64,000 bases of DNA from the NCBI RefSeq assembly GCF_050003625.1, contig NC_134398.1, positions 22,792,622 through 22,856,621 of the forward strand, written 5' to 3'. The notes beneath the pieces are model-generated. The model had not been told where the DNA came from. It saw nothing but the letters and a program-made list of their open reading frames with translations, and made no database searches. The stretch comes from Haematobia irritans. Its lineage: Eukaryota; Arthropoda; Insecta; Diptera; Muscidae. Position numbers and translations under genes: made by a program. Positions 36,791-49,690 of this stretch are shown in pieces. Each line of letters opens with the position of its first letter. Within the stretch, counting starts at the first letter, position 1.

Positions 36791-38740
36791 GAAATTCTCT
36801 ATAGAAATAAAATGTTGACAACATTTTCTTTAGAAATAAAATTTTGACAAAAATTCCTACAGAAATAAAATTTTGATAAAAATTCCTACAGAAATAAAAT
36901 TTTGACAAAATTTTCTATAGAAATAAAAGATTTTAAAAAATGTCTATAGAAAAATAAAAATGTTGACAAAATTTTCTATAGTAATAAATTTTTAACAAAA
37001 TTGTCTACAGAAATAAAATTTAAAAAAAAAAATTCCATAGCAATAAAATCTTGACAAAATTTCCTGGAGAAATAAAATTTTGGCAACATTTTCTATGAAA
37101 ATAAAATTTTGATAAAATTTTCTGTAGTAATAAAATGTTGACAAAATTTTCTATAGAATTTAAATTTTCACTAAATTCTCTATAGAAATAAAATTTTGAC
37201 AAAATTTTCTAAAGAAATAAAATTTTGACAACATTTTCTATGGAAATAAAAATTTGACAAAATGTACTAAAGAAATTAAATTTGACAAAATTTTCATAGA
37301 AATAAAGTTTTCTATAGAAATACAATTTTGAGAAAATTTTCTATAGAAATAAAAGTTTTAAAAAATGTTCTATGAAAAAAACAATATTTTCTATGGAAAT
37401 ACATTTTTAACAAAATTTTCTATAGAAATAAATTTTTGAAAAAATTTCCATAGCAATAAAATTTTTACAAAATTTCCTGGAGAAATGAAATTTTGGCAAC
37501 ATTTTCAATGAAAATAAAATTTTGACAAAATTTTCTATAGAAATAAAATGTTGACAAAATTTTCTATAGAAATAAAATGTTGACAAAATTTTCTATAGAA
37601 TTAAAAATTAAAGAAACTAAATTTGACAATTTTTCATAGAAATAAAGTTTTCTATAGAAATACAATTTTGAGAAGATTTTCTATAGAAATAAAAGTTTTA
37701 AAAAATTTTCTATAGAAAAAAAATTTTGAAAAAATTGTCTATGGAAATACAGTTTTAACTAAATTTTCTATAGAAATAAAATTTTAACAAAATTTCCTGA
37801 AGAAATAAAATTTTGACAAAATTTCCTGGAGAAATAAAATTTTGACAAAATTTCCTGGAGAAATAAAATTTTGACAAAATGTTCTATAGAAATAAAATGT
37901 GACAAAATTTTCAATAGAAATAAAATTTTGACTAATTCTCTATAGAAATAAAATATTGACCAAATTTTCTATGGAAATAAAAATTTGACAAAATGTTCTA
38001 AATAAATTAAATATGACAAAATTTTTCATGGAAATAAAATCTTACAAAATTTTCTATAGAAAAAAATTTTGAGAAAATTCTCTATAGAAATAACATTTTG
38101 AGAAAAATTCCTATGGAAGTAAAATTTTTAGAAAATTTTCTATAGAAATAAAATTTTGACAAAATTTTCTAAAGAATTAAAATTTGAACAAAATTTTCTA
38201 TAGAAATAAAATGTTGACACAATTTTCAATAGAAAAAAAATTTTGAGAAAATTTTGTATAGATATAAAATTTTAACAAAATTTCCTATAGAAATAAAATT
38301 TTGAGAAAATTTTATATAGAAATAAAATTTTGACAAAATTTCCTGCAGAAATAAAATTTTGGCAGCATTTTCTATTAAAATAAAATTTCGACAAAATTTT
38401 ATATAGAAATATAATATTGACAAAATTTACAATAGAAACAAAAATTTTGACAAAATTTTCGATAGAAATAAAATGTTGACAAAATTTTCTATGGATATAA
38501 AATTTTGACAAAATGTTCTATAGAAGTAAAATTTTGACAAAATTTTCCATTGAAATAAAATTTTGGCAAAACTTTCCACAGAAAAAAAAATTTACCCAAT
38601 TTTCTATAGAAATAAAAATTTGACAAATTTTCCTATAGAAATAAAATTATTACAAAATTTTCTGCAAAAATAAAATTTTGACAAAATGTTCTATAGAAAT
38701 AAAGTTTTGACAAAATTTTCTATAGAAATAATTTTTTCCC
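36791..38740 (+). repeat. 29-bp satellite block, '+' orientation, with higher-order copies
   Basis: Blocks of several units recur. AAAATTTCCTGGAGAAAT followed by GGCAACATTTTC is at 37057 and 37469, with a diverged copy at 38336. TTTTCATAGAAATAAAGTTT with GAGAA(A/G)ATTTTC is at 37290 and 37629. This points to unequal exchange in units of about 0.4 kb. No head is visible on the left edge. Confidence 0.92.
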
Positions 38741-39844
38741 CATTTTTGTAGTTCTAAGTGTTTGACAGTTCCCTGCAACTCTCTGTAATCAATTTGTAAA
38801 ATAAGTCATTGTTAACGGAACAGGTTTCTTACAAAAACTAACATGGGATTTTATTTTATTCTCTGCCATTTTGTTTTCCTACACCACTGTGTCGCATTAC
38901 CCCTATATCCGTTTGAATTCAGAGAAGGGCCATATATCGATGAAATATGTCAACTGTAGTGCTATTCAAATAAGCAGCTGACACAAATACAATTTTCCTA
39001 TTTCCCCGGAAAATGTTATATTCGCACATACATGCACAGCAACACATTTGTAAATAAGCACTCTACTGACTCAAATGCTCATAGATTCCATTGTTATTGT
39101 TATTAAACAATATCTGTCATTTTTTCTACGATAAATTAACAGCACAAACTGTTGTTACTCTTTGACAGCACAACAGTTTGTGCTGCAACTCAACGATAAA
39201 CTTCCTGTCAAACTTCCAATTGTATAACGAGACAGAGTGAAAGAGTAACGATACCAGAAGTCTAAAGAACTTAAAGTTTTATTTGGCCTATATGTGTGTC
39301 TATGTATTTGTGAAAGGCTGAGAATATTGAAGCTTTCGAGCGAAACAAAAACGCAAAACAAGAAATAACACAAATTGGACATTTTACAGCCACATATTCA
39401 AGCGATTGGCAACCCAGAAACCCAGTTTGAAATTATTTTGCCACCATCCAATATAATTTAAATATAATCCCACACGCATTTTGTGAAAGGGTATTCAGTG
39501 GGGTGTGCCAGAAGTGTCAAGGCATAATTGCTAGAAGAACGGGATTTTGATATTGTGAGAAGGCATTTCATGGAAGGGAGTATGTGTTATAGCCTACTAG
39601 AAGGCAAATGTGATGAGGGGTTAGCTCTATAAAACTCTACATTTAATAACATTTTAGATTTGATGTTATAGAATCTGGATAAAGCGGGGGTTGATTATGT
39701 TGTACTGTAACGAATATCAGCAATTTTATTAACTTTGTCATTCCGCCTGTAACTCATCAGACCCACGATTGTCACTCGATCCAAAAATAATCTACCAAAA
39801 TTTGGAGAACATTTTACGATTTTACAAAAAACTGTTTATATGAA
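38741..39844. other. single-copy-like DNA with a branch A relic
   Basis: Mostly featureless. The segment 39725-39775 (TTTATTAACTTTGTCATTCCG then TGTAACTCATC) matches the start of branch A elements and is a short relic. No coding frame is supported. Confidence 0.5.
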
Positions 39845-42129
39845 ATTTATTTCTATATGTAATTTTATTTCTATATAAATTTTTGTCATAAATTTTTTTC
39901 TATCAAAAATTTTGTCAAAATTTTATTTCTCTAGAAAATTTTATAAAAATTTTATTTCTATAGAAAATTTTGTCAAAATTTTATTTTTATAGAAAAATTT
40001 GTCAAAATTTTATTTTAATGGAAAATTCTACCAAAATTTTATTTTGGTAGACAATTTTGGAAAAAAAAATATTTTTATAGAAAATTTTTATCAAAATTTT
40101 TTTCTACAGAAGATTCTATTTCTATGGAACATTTTGTTAAAGTTTTATTTCTATAGAAACTTTTGTCCAAATGTTATTTCTATAGAAAATTTTTTCAAAA
40201 TTTTATATCTATAGAAAATTTTCTAAAATTGTATTAGAAAATTTTGTCAACATTTTTATTTTTTCAAAATTTTATATTTATAGAAAATTTTATCAAAATT
40301 TTACTTCTATAAAAAATTTTGTCAAAATTTTACTTCTATAAAAAATTTTGTCAAAATTTTATTTCAATAGAAAATTTTGTTAACATTTTTTTCTATAGAA
40401 ATTTTGTCAAAATTTTATTTCTATAGAAATTTTGTCAAAATTTTATTTCCATAGAAATTTTGTCAAATATTTATATTAATAGAAAATTTTGTCAAAATTT
40501 TATTTCTATAGACAATTTTGTCAAAATTTTATTTCTATAGACAATTTTGTCAAAATTTTATTTCGGTAGAAAATTTTGTAACAATTTATTTCTATAAAAA
40601 TTTTGTTAAAATTTTTTTTCTATAGAAATTTTGCCAAAATTTCATTTCTATAGAACATTTTGTTGCAATTTTATTTCTATAGAAAATTTTATTTCTATAG
40701 AAAATTTGGTTGAAATTTTATATCTGTAGAAAATTTTGTCAACATTTTATTTCTATAGAAATTTTGTCAAAATTTTATTTCCATAGAAATTTTGTCGAAA
40801 TTTTACATTAATAGAAAATTTTGTCAAAATTTTATTTCTATATACAATTTTGTCAAAATTTTATTTCTATAAAAAAATTTTGTTAAAATTGTATTTCGGT
40901 AGAAAATTTTGTAACATTTTATTTCTATAAAAATGTTGTCAAAATTTTATTTCTATAAAAATGTTGTCAAAATTTTATTTCTATAGAAATTTTTGTCCAA
41001 ATGTTATTTCTATAGAATTTTTTTTCAAAATTTTATATATATAGAAAATTTTTTCAAAATTTTATATCTATAGAAAATTTTTTCACAATTTTATTTCTAT
41101 AGAAAATTTTGTCAACATTTTTATTTTATCAAAATTTTATATTTATAGAAAATTTTACCAAATTTTCTATTTATAGAACATTTTATCAAAATTTTACTTC
41201 TATAAAAAATTTTGTCAACATTTTATTTCAATAGAAAATTTTGTTAACATTTTATTTCTATAGAAATTTTGTCAAAATTTTATTTCCATAGAAATTTTGT
41301 CAAAATTTCATTTCTATAGAAAATTTTGTCAAAATTTTATTTCTATAGAAAATTTTGTCAAAATTTTATTTCCATAGAAATTGTGTCTAAATTTTATTTC
41401 TAAAGACAATTTTGTCAAAATTTTATTTTTATAGAAAATTTTGTTAAAATTTTATTTCGGTAGAAAATTATGTAACATTTTATTACTATAGAAATTTTTC
41501 CAAAATTTCATTTCTATAGAAAATTTTGTCAAAATTTCATTTCTATAGAAAATTTTGTCAAAATTTTATTTCTATAGAAAATGTTATTTCTATAGAAAAT
41601 TTTGTTGAAATTTTATATCTATAGAAAATTTTTTCAACATTTTATTTCTATAGAAATTTTGTCAAAATTTTATTTCCATAGAAATTTTGTCAAAATTTTA
41701 TATTAATATTTATTTCTATAGAAAATTTTGTCAAAATTTTATTTCCATAGAAATTGTGTCTAAATTTTATTTCTAAAGACAATTTTGTCAAAATTTTATT
41801 TCTATAAAAAAATTTTTGTTAAAATTTTATTTCGGTAGAAAATTTTGTAACATTTTATTTCTATAACAATTTTGTCAAAATTTTATTTCTATAAAAAATT
41901 TGGCAAAATTTTATTTCTATAGAAATTTTGTCAAAATTTCATTTATATAGAATATTTTGCCAAAATTGTATTTCTATAGAAAATTTTATTTCTATAGAAA
42001 ATTTTGTTGAAATTTCTATAGAAAATTTTGGCAAAATTTTATTTCTATAGAAAATTTTGTCAAAATTTTATTTCTATAAAAAAATTTTGTCAATTTTTTT
42101 TTTATAAAAATTTTTTCAAAATTTTATAT
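39845..42129 (-). repeat. 29-bp satellite block, '-' orientation
   Basis: Several multi-unit strings repeat, for example TTTATTTCGGTAGAAAATTT near 40560, 40885, 41453 and 41828. These give a higher-order pattern of a few hundred bases. The array is interrupted at 42130 by a MITE and ends in a head at 42778. Confidence 0.93.
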
Positions 42130-42704
42130 CCCTGCAAAAAAAATTTGGAAGTTATTCTAAAGGCACAACTTTAAAAGCACTTCCAAAAATTTTATCCCAA
42201 AGATGTTCTTTATTTTAACTGCACAGGAAGTTAATTTGAGTCAATTTTGTATAACTCGCTTTTTTTTCATATTTTTAATGGAAAACTTTAGATTTTTTGT
42301 TTCAAATATGTTAAAAATAGATTAAAAGTTGATAAATAGAAAAAAATTATTTAAATTTTGCGGCAAAAAAATGCCAAATCCATTCTAGAAAATTGCGAAT
42401 TTTTGAAAATATATGATGTCAAACGTTCCACACAAGCGTAAGATTGCATTAAAACTCATAAAAAATTTTAAAAATTATTTATTTGTCAAAATATCACAAA
42501 ATTTCTTAATTCATATCCAAAACACTGAACTCGCATCACACCTTAAAAAGCGATGCAAATTAAATGCACCGGCTGTTGAAATGGTGGACATCCGTCCTAT
42601 GACAAGCCCATGTTAAATTCATCGCTTCTGCGCCAATTTTGCACCACTTCCGGATCCAAAAAGAACATTTTCACTACTTTTTTGGCTACGGTTTTTTTGC
42701 TGGG
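42130..42704 (+). mobile_element. CCCAGCAAAAAA MITE, copy 2
   Basis: The termini are CCCTGCAAAAAAAATTTGG and TTTTTTTGCTGGG. It is 575 bp, collinear with the copy at 14482-15055 and inserted in a 29-bp array. A 67-codon open frame inside (42413-42616) is not shared as an open frame by the other copies. Confidence 0.9.
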
Positions 42705-42777
42705 AAATTATGGAAAATTTTGTCGAAATTTTATTTCTATGAAAAATTTTTTTATATAGAAAATTTTATCAAAATTA
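42705..42777 (-). repeat. 29-bp satellite remnant between MITE and head
   Basis: About two and a half degenerate units, the distal end of the array split by the MITE. Confidence 0.8.
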
Positions 42778-42878
42778 AATATTTTGCAAAATCTACCAAA
42801 ACGTCAAGAATTCTGTCAATTTACCAAACGTTAAGAAACCTACCATTTTTTGTAAAATTCAACTAATTCTGGCAAGCG
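42778..42878 (-). mobile_element. array head 5 (reverse)
   Basis: ATTTTGCAAAATCTACCAAA, ACGTCAAGAATTCTG, then TACCATTTTTTGTAAAATTC, with the outer GTGGCAACC part weak. Confidence 0.8.
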
Positions 42879-43517
42879 TGATTATTCCCTTATCATTTTG
42901 TTTCTCTCCCTCTCTATTTCTTACATACACACACTCATACATGTTAAATGTTTATTGTCATTTATGATGCCATATTGGCAAACATCAAAGATCTGGATGA
43001 GGACCACATGGAATTTCTAATGGATTCTCTCGAAATTTATTATTTTATATTTTCGCATAATTTATTAACGATTAATAAACTGTTTATTTTATTTCTGCTG
43101 CAGAAAACTCTTTTCATATTCGTTCCATCTTCTGGGTGTATTTCTGTATGTGCGAGTTTGTGAAATTGCCTTGGTTTTATAGGCAAAGTCCAACATTTGC
43201 TATTATTCATGAAATGCTGTAAATGAATGCAGAATTGTATGGCAAATACGTGAGGCTAGATGTTAGCTTCAATTTCTTGGGACATGGATAGTGGCATGTG
43301 TTCACACGCACATACACACAAACGAAGAGAAGAGTAATGATTTATTTAATTTTATTTTGCAATAATCTTTTCATAACTAAGTTGTGCTGGAAAACAACAA
43401 TGAAATATTCATAGCTCCAAACTAGGGTGTATTAAGAGCCATAAAGTGAGAGTGATAGAGAGAAGGAGACGGAGAGGGAGAGCGATGACGAGAAACGAGT
43501 AATTTATATTAGGTTAA
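42879..43517. other. single-copy-like DNA
   Basis: No gene is recognised. A GAGAGGGAGAGCG purine-rich tract is at 43448-43484. The last four bases are the TTAA target of the next element. Confidence 0.45.
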
Positions 43518-43747
43518 CCCTCTAATGCCCCAGTTTTTTGCCAGCTGATTAAATATTCAAAATTAACGATACAAAATCAAAAAAAAGACACAAGAAAAAT
43601 TTATTCGGTAAAATTCAGTATCTGCTGCAAAGTCTATTGACAAATTTTAACTAAGTTTTCTTTTTATTTTGCCCATTTTTGTTGTCTTTTACTAAAAGCT
43701 TCCTCATTTAACTAAGCCCACCTAAGGCGAGATTGGGCATTAGAGGG
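43518..43747. mobile_element. piggyBac-like MITE
   Basis: The termini CCCTCTAATGCCC and GGGCATTAGAGGG are exact inverted repeats, each flanked by TTAA (43514-43517 and 43748-43751). TTAA duplication plus CCCT-starting ends is the hallmark of piggyBac elements. At 230 bp with no coding capacity, it is a non-autonomous derivative. It lies just outside the start of a 29-bp array. Confidence 0.9.
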
Positions 43748-43769
43748 TTAACATAAATTATAGTGGAAG

Positions 43770-44970
43770 TACGAATAAAATTTTAACAAAATTATCCATA
43801 GAAATAAAATTTTGACAAAATCTTCTATAGACAAACTTTTATAGAAATAGTATTTAAAAACAAATTTCTATAGATATACAATTTTGACAAATTTTTCTTT
43901 AGAAATAAAATTTTACAAAGTTTTCTTCAGAAATTAAATTTTGAGAAAATTTTCTATAGAAATAAAATTTTCATAATATCTTCTATAGAAATAAAATTTT
44001 GATACAATTTTGCGTTAAGAAACCAAATAAATAAATTAAAATTCTGACAACATTTTCAATAGAAATAAAATTTTGACAACATTTTCTACCGAAATAAAAT
44101 TTTCTATAGAAATAAAATGTTGACAAAATTTTCTATACAAATAAAATTTTGACAAAATTTTCTATAGAAATAAAATTGTGACAAAAGTTTATTTGAGAAA
44201 TAAAATTTTGACAAAATTGTGTATAGAAATACAATCTTGACAAAATTTTCTATATAATTAAAATTCTATCAAAATTTCTATAGAAATAATTTTTTTACAA
44301 AATTTTCTATAGAAGTAAATTTTTGACAAAACTTTTTGTTGGAATGAAAATTTTACAAAATTTTCTATAGAAATAAAATTTTGACAAAATTAGAAAAAAT
44401 TTTGACAAAATTAGAAATAAAATTTTGATAAAATTTTCTATAGAAATAAAATTTTGACAACATTTTCTATAGAAAAAAAATTGACAAAATTATCTATAGA
44501 AATAAAATTTTGACAAAATTTTCCATAGAAAAAAATTGACAACATTTTTCATAGAAAACAAAATTGACAACATTTTCCATAGAAATAAAATTTTGTCAAA
44601 ATTTTCTATAGAAATAAAATTTTGTCAAAATTTTCTATAGAAATAAAATTTTGTCAAAATTTTCTATAGAAATAACATTTTGACAAAATTTTCCATAAAA
44701 AAAACATGTTAATAAAATTTTCTATAGAAATAACATTTTGACAAAATTTTCCATAAAAAAAATAAAATTTACAACATTTTCTATCGAAATAAATTTTTGT
44801 CAAAATTTTCTATAGAAATAAAATTTTCTATAGAAATAAAATTTGGCAACATTTGCTATAGAAATAAAATTTTGACCAAATTTTCTTTTTGGCAAACATT
44901 TTCATTAGAAATAAAATTTTGACAAAATCAAAAATAAATTGTGACAAAATTATTATAGAAATAAAATTTT
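43770..44970 (+). repeat. 29-bp satellite block, '+' orientation
   Basis: Units are clear, with a cluster of the variant ATTTTGTCAAAATTTTCTAT at 44584-44660 in three near-identical consecutive copies. No head is seen on the left. Confidence 0.9.
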
Positions 44971-46140
44971 GCAGTGAAAAGTATATAAAAATCGACCCGG
45001 CTGACCTTACGACTCTATTTACTAGTTTATGTTAAGTTTACCCCCAACATATTCTCCATTCCAATTGTCTCTGTGACTTGTCTTAGTTGTCATAACAACC
45101 TACACCTGAAAGTGAAAGTTTAATATTGTATTTAGTTGCGCCTGAACATAGGCAACATATTTTTTCATGCTCACTTTTTACATAAATATAGCTCTAAATA
45201 TATGCAACATATCCAATGCCCCAATCCACACCATGAATATGAAAAGAAAGGAGAAAAAAATTATAGGACAAAACAAGGCTTACAATCGTAACAATTGCAC
45301 TTCCAGTCATCTAACCAAACAAAACCAAGCAGAACAATTACACCAGTTGCATAGTACAGTAGCAATGAAAAAGCGAAAACGACAAACCGCGCAAAGCAGG
45401 GAAAGCACAACACAGAAAATAAGATGGGGAACAAAAGCTGTAAAATGCAGCCCAGCTAAATTGTTTTTTTTTTTTCATTTTTTGCCTCAACACTGGAGAA
45501 GAGAAAATTGTATGTCCTTAAGCAACAGTGAATGAAATTTATGGGCTCTTTTTAGTCGTATAAACGAAGATGATGAATGGGGTTTTTGAACTGATACGGG
45601 ATGGTACTAGAGGGTGTGTTTTTTTAATTTATTTATGTAGGATACATTTTCTTTTCTCCATAAGTGAAAGTATTCAAGATAAATAATTCGCAAATCCATT
45701 TTTCGGGGAATTGTCAAGAAAATTCGAAGTCGAATTTTTGTAATCTTCAATGTCGACTTTGGAATTTAATAAAATTTGATTCAATTCGATTAAATCGACT
45801 AATCGAGCTTTAAGGGAATAATCTAAAAAAAAAACATCATTTGCCCGTAGATGCCGCTTATACTGTAATATACCGTAATATGGAAATTACCAAACTATAG
45901 ATGATAACTTATTGCTTCTGATACTGTGATATTTTCACTTGAACTTATAGTAACGCCTGGAAGTATGCACTATACCTTTTATATAAGAGGTAATCAGAAA
46001 TACAGTCTTGAAGTGTTATATTAAAGATCTGAAAGAGCGAAAAAATTGGATATAAAATCAGAGCTACGTTTTATTTTATTTTCATTTATATATATATTTC
46101 TTTTTGTGTATATTAATTCAGAAAAACATAAAATTTCCAG
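44971..46140. other. single-copy-like DNA
   Basis: An open frame of 122 codons at 45167-45535 is lysine- and glutamine-rich with no recognisable domain, and ends past a T-run. I do not call it a gene. From about 45890 a diverged local repeat begins (see next entry). Confidence 0.4.
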
Positions 46141-46852
46141 AACCTTCACCTAAAGATTACATTTTCTATATACAAAATTTTGACAAAATTTTCTATAGAA
46201 ATAAAAGTTTGACAAAAATTTCTATAGAAATAAAATTTTGACAAAATTTTCTATAGAAATAAAATTTAAAAAAATTTTCTATAGAAATAAAATTTTGAAA
46301 TAATTTTCTATAGAAATAAAATTTTGACAAATTTTTCTATAGAAATAAAATTTTGACAAATTTTTCTATAGAAATAAAATTTTGACAAAATTTTCTATAG
46401 TAATAAAATTTTGGCAAAATTTTCTATAAAAATAAAATTTCGACAAATTTTTCTATAGAAATAAAATTTTGACAAATTTTTCCATACAAATAAAATTTTG
46501 ACAAATTTTTCTATAGAAATAAAATTTTGACAAATGTTTCTATAGAAAAAAAAATTTGACAAAATTTTCTATAGAAATAAAATTTTGACAAAAATTTTCT
46601 ATAGAAATAAAATTTTTGACAAAATTTTCTATAGCAATAAAATTTTGACAAAATTTTCTATAAAAATAAAATTTTGACAAAATTTTCTATAGAAATAAAA
46701 TTTTGACAAAATTTTCTATAGTAATAAAATTTTGACAAAATTTTCTATAGATATAAAATTTTGACAAAATTTTCTATAGAAATAAAATTTTGACAAAATT
46801 TTCTATAGAAATAAAATTTTGACAAAATTTTCTATAGAAATAATTTTTTTTT
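46141..46852 (+). repeat. 29-bp satellite block, '+' orientation
   Basis: One of the most homogeneous runs, with consecutive near-perfect TATAGAAATAAAATTTTGAC units, suggesting recent amplification. Confidence 0.93.
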
Positions 46853-47055
46853 TTGTTTTTTGATTTCAGCTTAAAACCATGCATTGACCAAACTACAAGT
46901 GTTGCTTAACCAACAGAGGAAAATAATGTTTGTCACATGTCCTCTGTTGGTTAAGCTACACTTTTAGTTCAGTCAATGCATGGATTTAAGCTGAAATCAA
47001 AAAACAACAACAATGCTTAAAGAACAAAACCAACAATAACAAAGCGAAACGAATG
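46853..47055. mobile_element. fold-back family FB, core-less palindrome
   Basis: The left arm (TTTCAGCTTAAAACCATGCA...GCTTAACCAACAGAGG) and right arm (CCTCTGTTGGTTAAGC...TGCATGGATTTAAGCTGAAA) are inverted repeats separated by about 20 bp. The outer right end has ACAAAACCAACAATAACAAAG. The core seen at 17755 and 54225 is absent. The element can form a stem of about 75 bp. Confidence 0.88.
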
Positions 47056-48930
47056 AAATAAAATTTTGACAAAATTTTCCATCGAAATAAAATTTTGACA
47101 AAATTTTCCATCGAAATAAAATTTTGACAAAATTTTCTATGGAAATAAGATTTTGACAAAATTTTCCTTAGAATTAAATTTTTGACAAAATTTTCTATAG
47201 AAATAAAATTTTGACAAATTTTTCTATAGAAATAAAATTTTGAAAAATTTTTCTATAAAATAATATTTTGAAAAAATTTTCTGTATTAATAAAATTTTGA
47301 CAAAATTATCTGTATAAATAAAATTTTAACAAAATTTTCTATATAAATAAAATTTTGACAAAATATTCTATAGAAAAAAAATTTTGACAAAACTTTCTTT
47401 AGAAATAAAATTTTGACCAAGTTTTCTATAGAAATAAAAATTTAGGCAGAATTTTCTATAGTAATAAAATTTTGACAAAATATTCTATAGAAAAAAAATT
47501 TTGACAAAATTGTCTTTAGAAATAAAATTTTGACAAAATTTTCTATAGAAATAAAATTTTGAAAAATTTTTCTATAGAAATACAATTTTGACAAAATTTT
47601 CTATAGAAATAAAATTTTGACAAATTTTTCTATAGAAATAAAATTTTAAAAAATTTTTCTATAGAAACAAAATTTTGACAAAAGTTTCTATTAAAATAAA
47701 ATTTTGACAAAATTTTCTATAGAAATAAAATTTTGACAAACTATTCTATTGAAAAAAAATTTGACTAAATTTCATATAGAAATAAAATTTTGACAAATTT
47801 GTTTTGACGGATACTGCGTTGTTTTCAATTGAACTTATAATAACACCTAAAATTTTGACAAAATTTTCTATAGAAATAAATTTTTTTTGTCTAAATATTA
47901 TTTATATAGAAAATTTTATTTCTATAGAAAATGTTGACAAATTTTTCTATAGAAATAAAATTTTGACAAAATTTTCTATAAAAATAAAATTTAAAAAAAT
48001 TTTCTATAGAAATAAAATTTTAACCAAACTTTCTAAAGAAATAAAAATTTTGACAAAATTTTATATAGAAATAAAATTTTGACAAATTTGTTTTGACGGA
48101 TACTGCGTTGTTTTCAATTGAACTTATAATAACACTTAAAATTATAAAATTTTGACAAAATTTTCTATAGAAATAAAATTTTTTGTCTAAATATTATTTA
48201 TATAGAAAATTTTATTTCTATAGAAAATGTTGACAAAATTTTCTAAAGTCATAAAATTTTGACAAAATTTTCAATAGAAATAAAATTTTAACAAATTTTT
48301 TATAGAAATAAAATTTTGACAAATTTTTCTATAGAAATAAAATTTAAAAAAAATTTTTCTTTTTTATTGTCTAAATATTATTTATATAGAAAATTTTATT
48401 TCTATAGAAAATGTTGACAAATTTTTCTATAGAAATAAAATTTTGACAAAATTTTCTATAAAAATAAAATTTTGACAAAATTTTCAATAGAAATACAATT
48501 TGACAAAATTTTATATAGAAATAAAATTTTGACAAAATTTTCCTTAGAATTAAATTTTTGACAAAATTTTCCTTAGAATTAAATTTTTGACAAAATTTTC
48601 TATAGATTGTTGTTTTGACAAATTTTTCTATAGAAATAAAATTTTGACAAAATTTTCTATAGAAATAAAATTTTGACAAAATTTTCTATAGAAATAAAAT
48701 TTTGACAAAATTTTCTATATAAATAAAATTTTGACAAAACTTTCTATAGAAATAAAATTTTGACAAAATTTTCTACAGAAATAAAATGTGGACAAAATTT
48801 TCTATAGAAATAAAATTTTGACAAAATTTTCTATAGAAATAAAATTTTGACAAAATTTTCTATAGAAATAAAAATTTAGCAAAATTTTCCATAGAAGTAA
48901 AATTTCGACAAATTTGTTGTGGCGGATACT
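47056..48930 (+). repeat. 29-bp satellite blocks, '+' orientation, with segmental repeats
   Basis: This is mostly '+' units. Segments containing GACGGATACTGCGTTG and GTCTAAATATTATTTATATA recur at 47800-47960 and 48091-48250, with the second half again at 48367-48440. This is a higher-order repeat of about 290 bp. A short internal '-' stretch (47885-47935 and its copies) gives palindromic potential. Confidence 0.9.
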
Positions 48931-49690
48931 GCGTTGTTTTCAATTGAAATTATAATAACACTTAAAAGTATGCAATGTAAATTTTCTATAATAGATAATC
49001 AGAGATATTGTCTTAAAGCGCTATTTTAAAAAAATAATTTTCGATAAAATGGAAATAAAATGATAGCTTGTTTATTTTGTTTTCATTTATGTTGTGGAAA
49101 TAAATTCAGAAAAATATAAAATTGCCAGGACCTTCACCTAAAGATTATAAGTACATTAGTTTCTATGGAAAAATTTATTCAGAAAAATATGAAATTGCCA
49201 GGACCTTTACCTAAAGATTATGGTTACATTAATTTCTATGGAATGAAAATTGGAGATTATGGAAAATTTTCCATAATTGTTAATCAGAGGTACTGCTTTG
49301 AAGTGCCCTTTTATAAGACTGAATGGTTTTATTTTATTTTATTTTTATTTATTTATTTTGTGTAAAGTAAATACTATAAAATTACCAAGACCTTTGCTTA
49401 ATTCCAATGGAAATGGAAATTATTAAATTATATAGAAGAACTTTATTTATTTATTTAGTGTAAATTAATTTATCAAAAATATAATAAACAACATTAGGAC
49501 TTGTTTCCAGAAAATTCGCTTTAACACAACTTGTTTCCTATAATACTATAGGATTTTCAATCGAATTTTAGGTAACGCCTGGAAGTATGCAAAGTACTTT
49601 TTTAGTAATCAGAGATAATGTCATAAAGTATTGATCTCATTACGATAAAATAATTTTGTAATTCTATAGAGAAAAAAAACTAATGTAAAT

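Larger units (their letters stand above)
45890..49690 (+). repeat. diverged local repeat dispersed between arrays
   Basis: A non-satellite sequence recurs in imperfect copies. AGTAACGCCTGGAAGTATGC is at 45949 and GGTAACGCCTGGAAGTATGC at 49571, with a related AACACTTAAAAGTATGCAAT at 48956. TTCACCTAAAGATTA is at 46146 and 49132, with a variant TTTACCTAAAGATTATGG at 49204. TACTGCGTTGTTTTCAATTG is at 47811, 48102 and 48931. The copies are interleaved with '+' 29-bp arrays, as if array plus flank were repeatedly duplicated. The short open frame at 49165-49365 lies in one such copy. Confidence 0.7.

Noticed and set aside
45167..45535. A 122-codon lysine/glutamine-rich open frame
   Set aside because: Composition is biased, there is no recognisable family or upstream signal, and it runs into a T-tract. 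Chance is the simpler reading.
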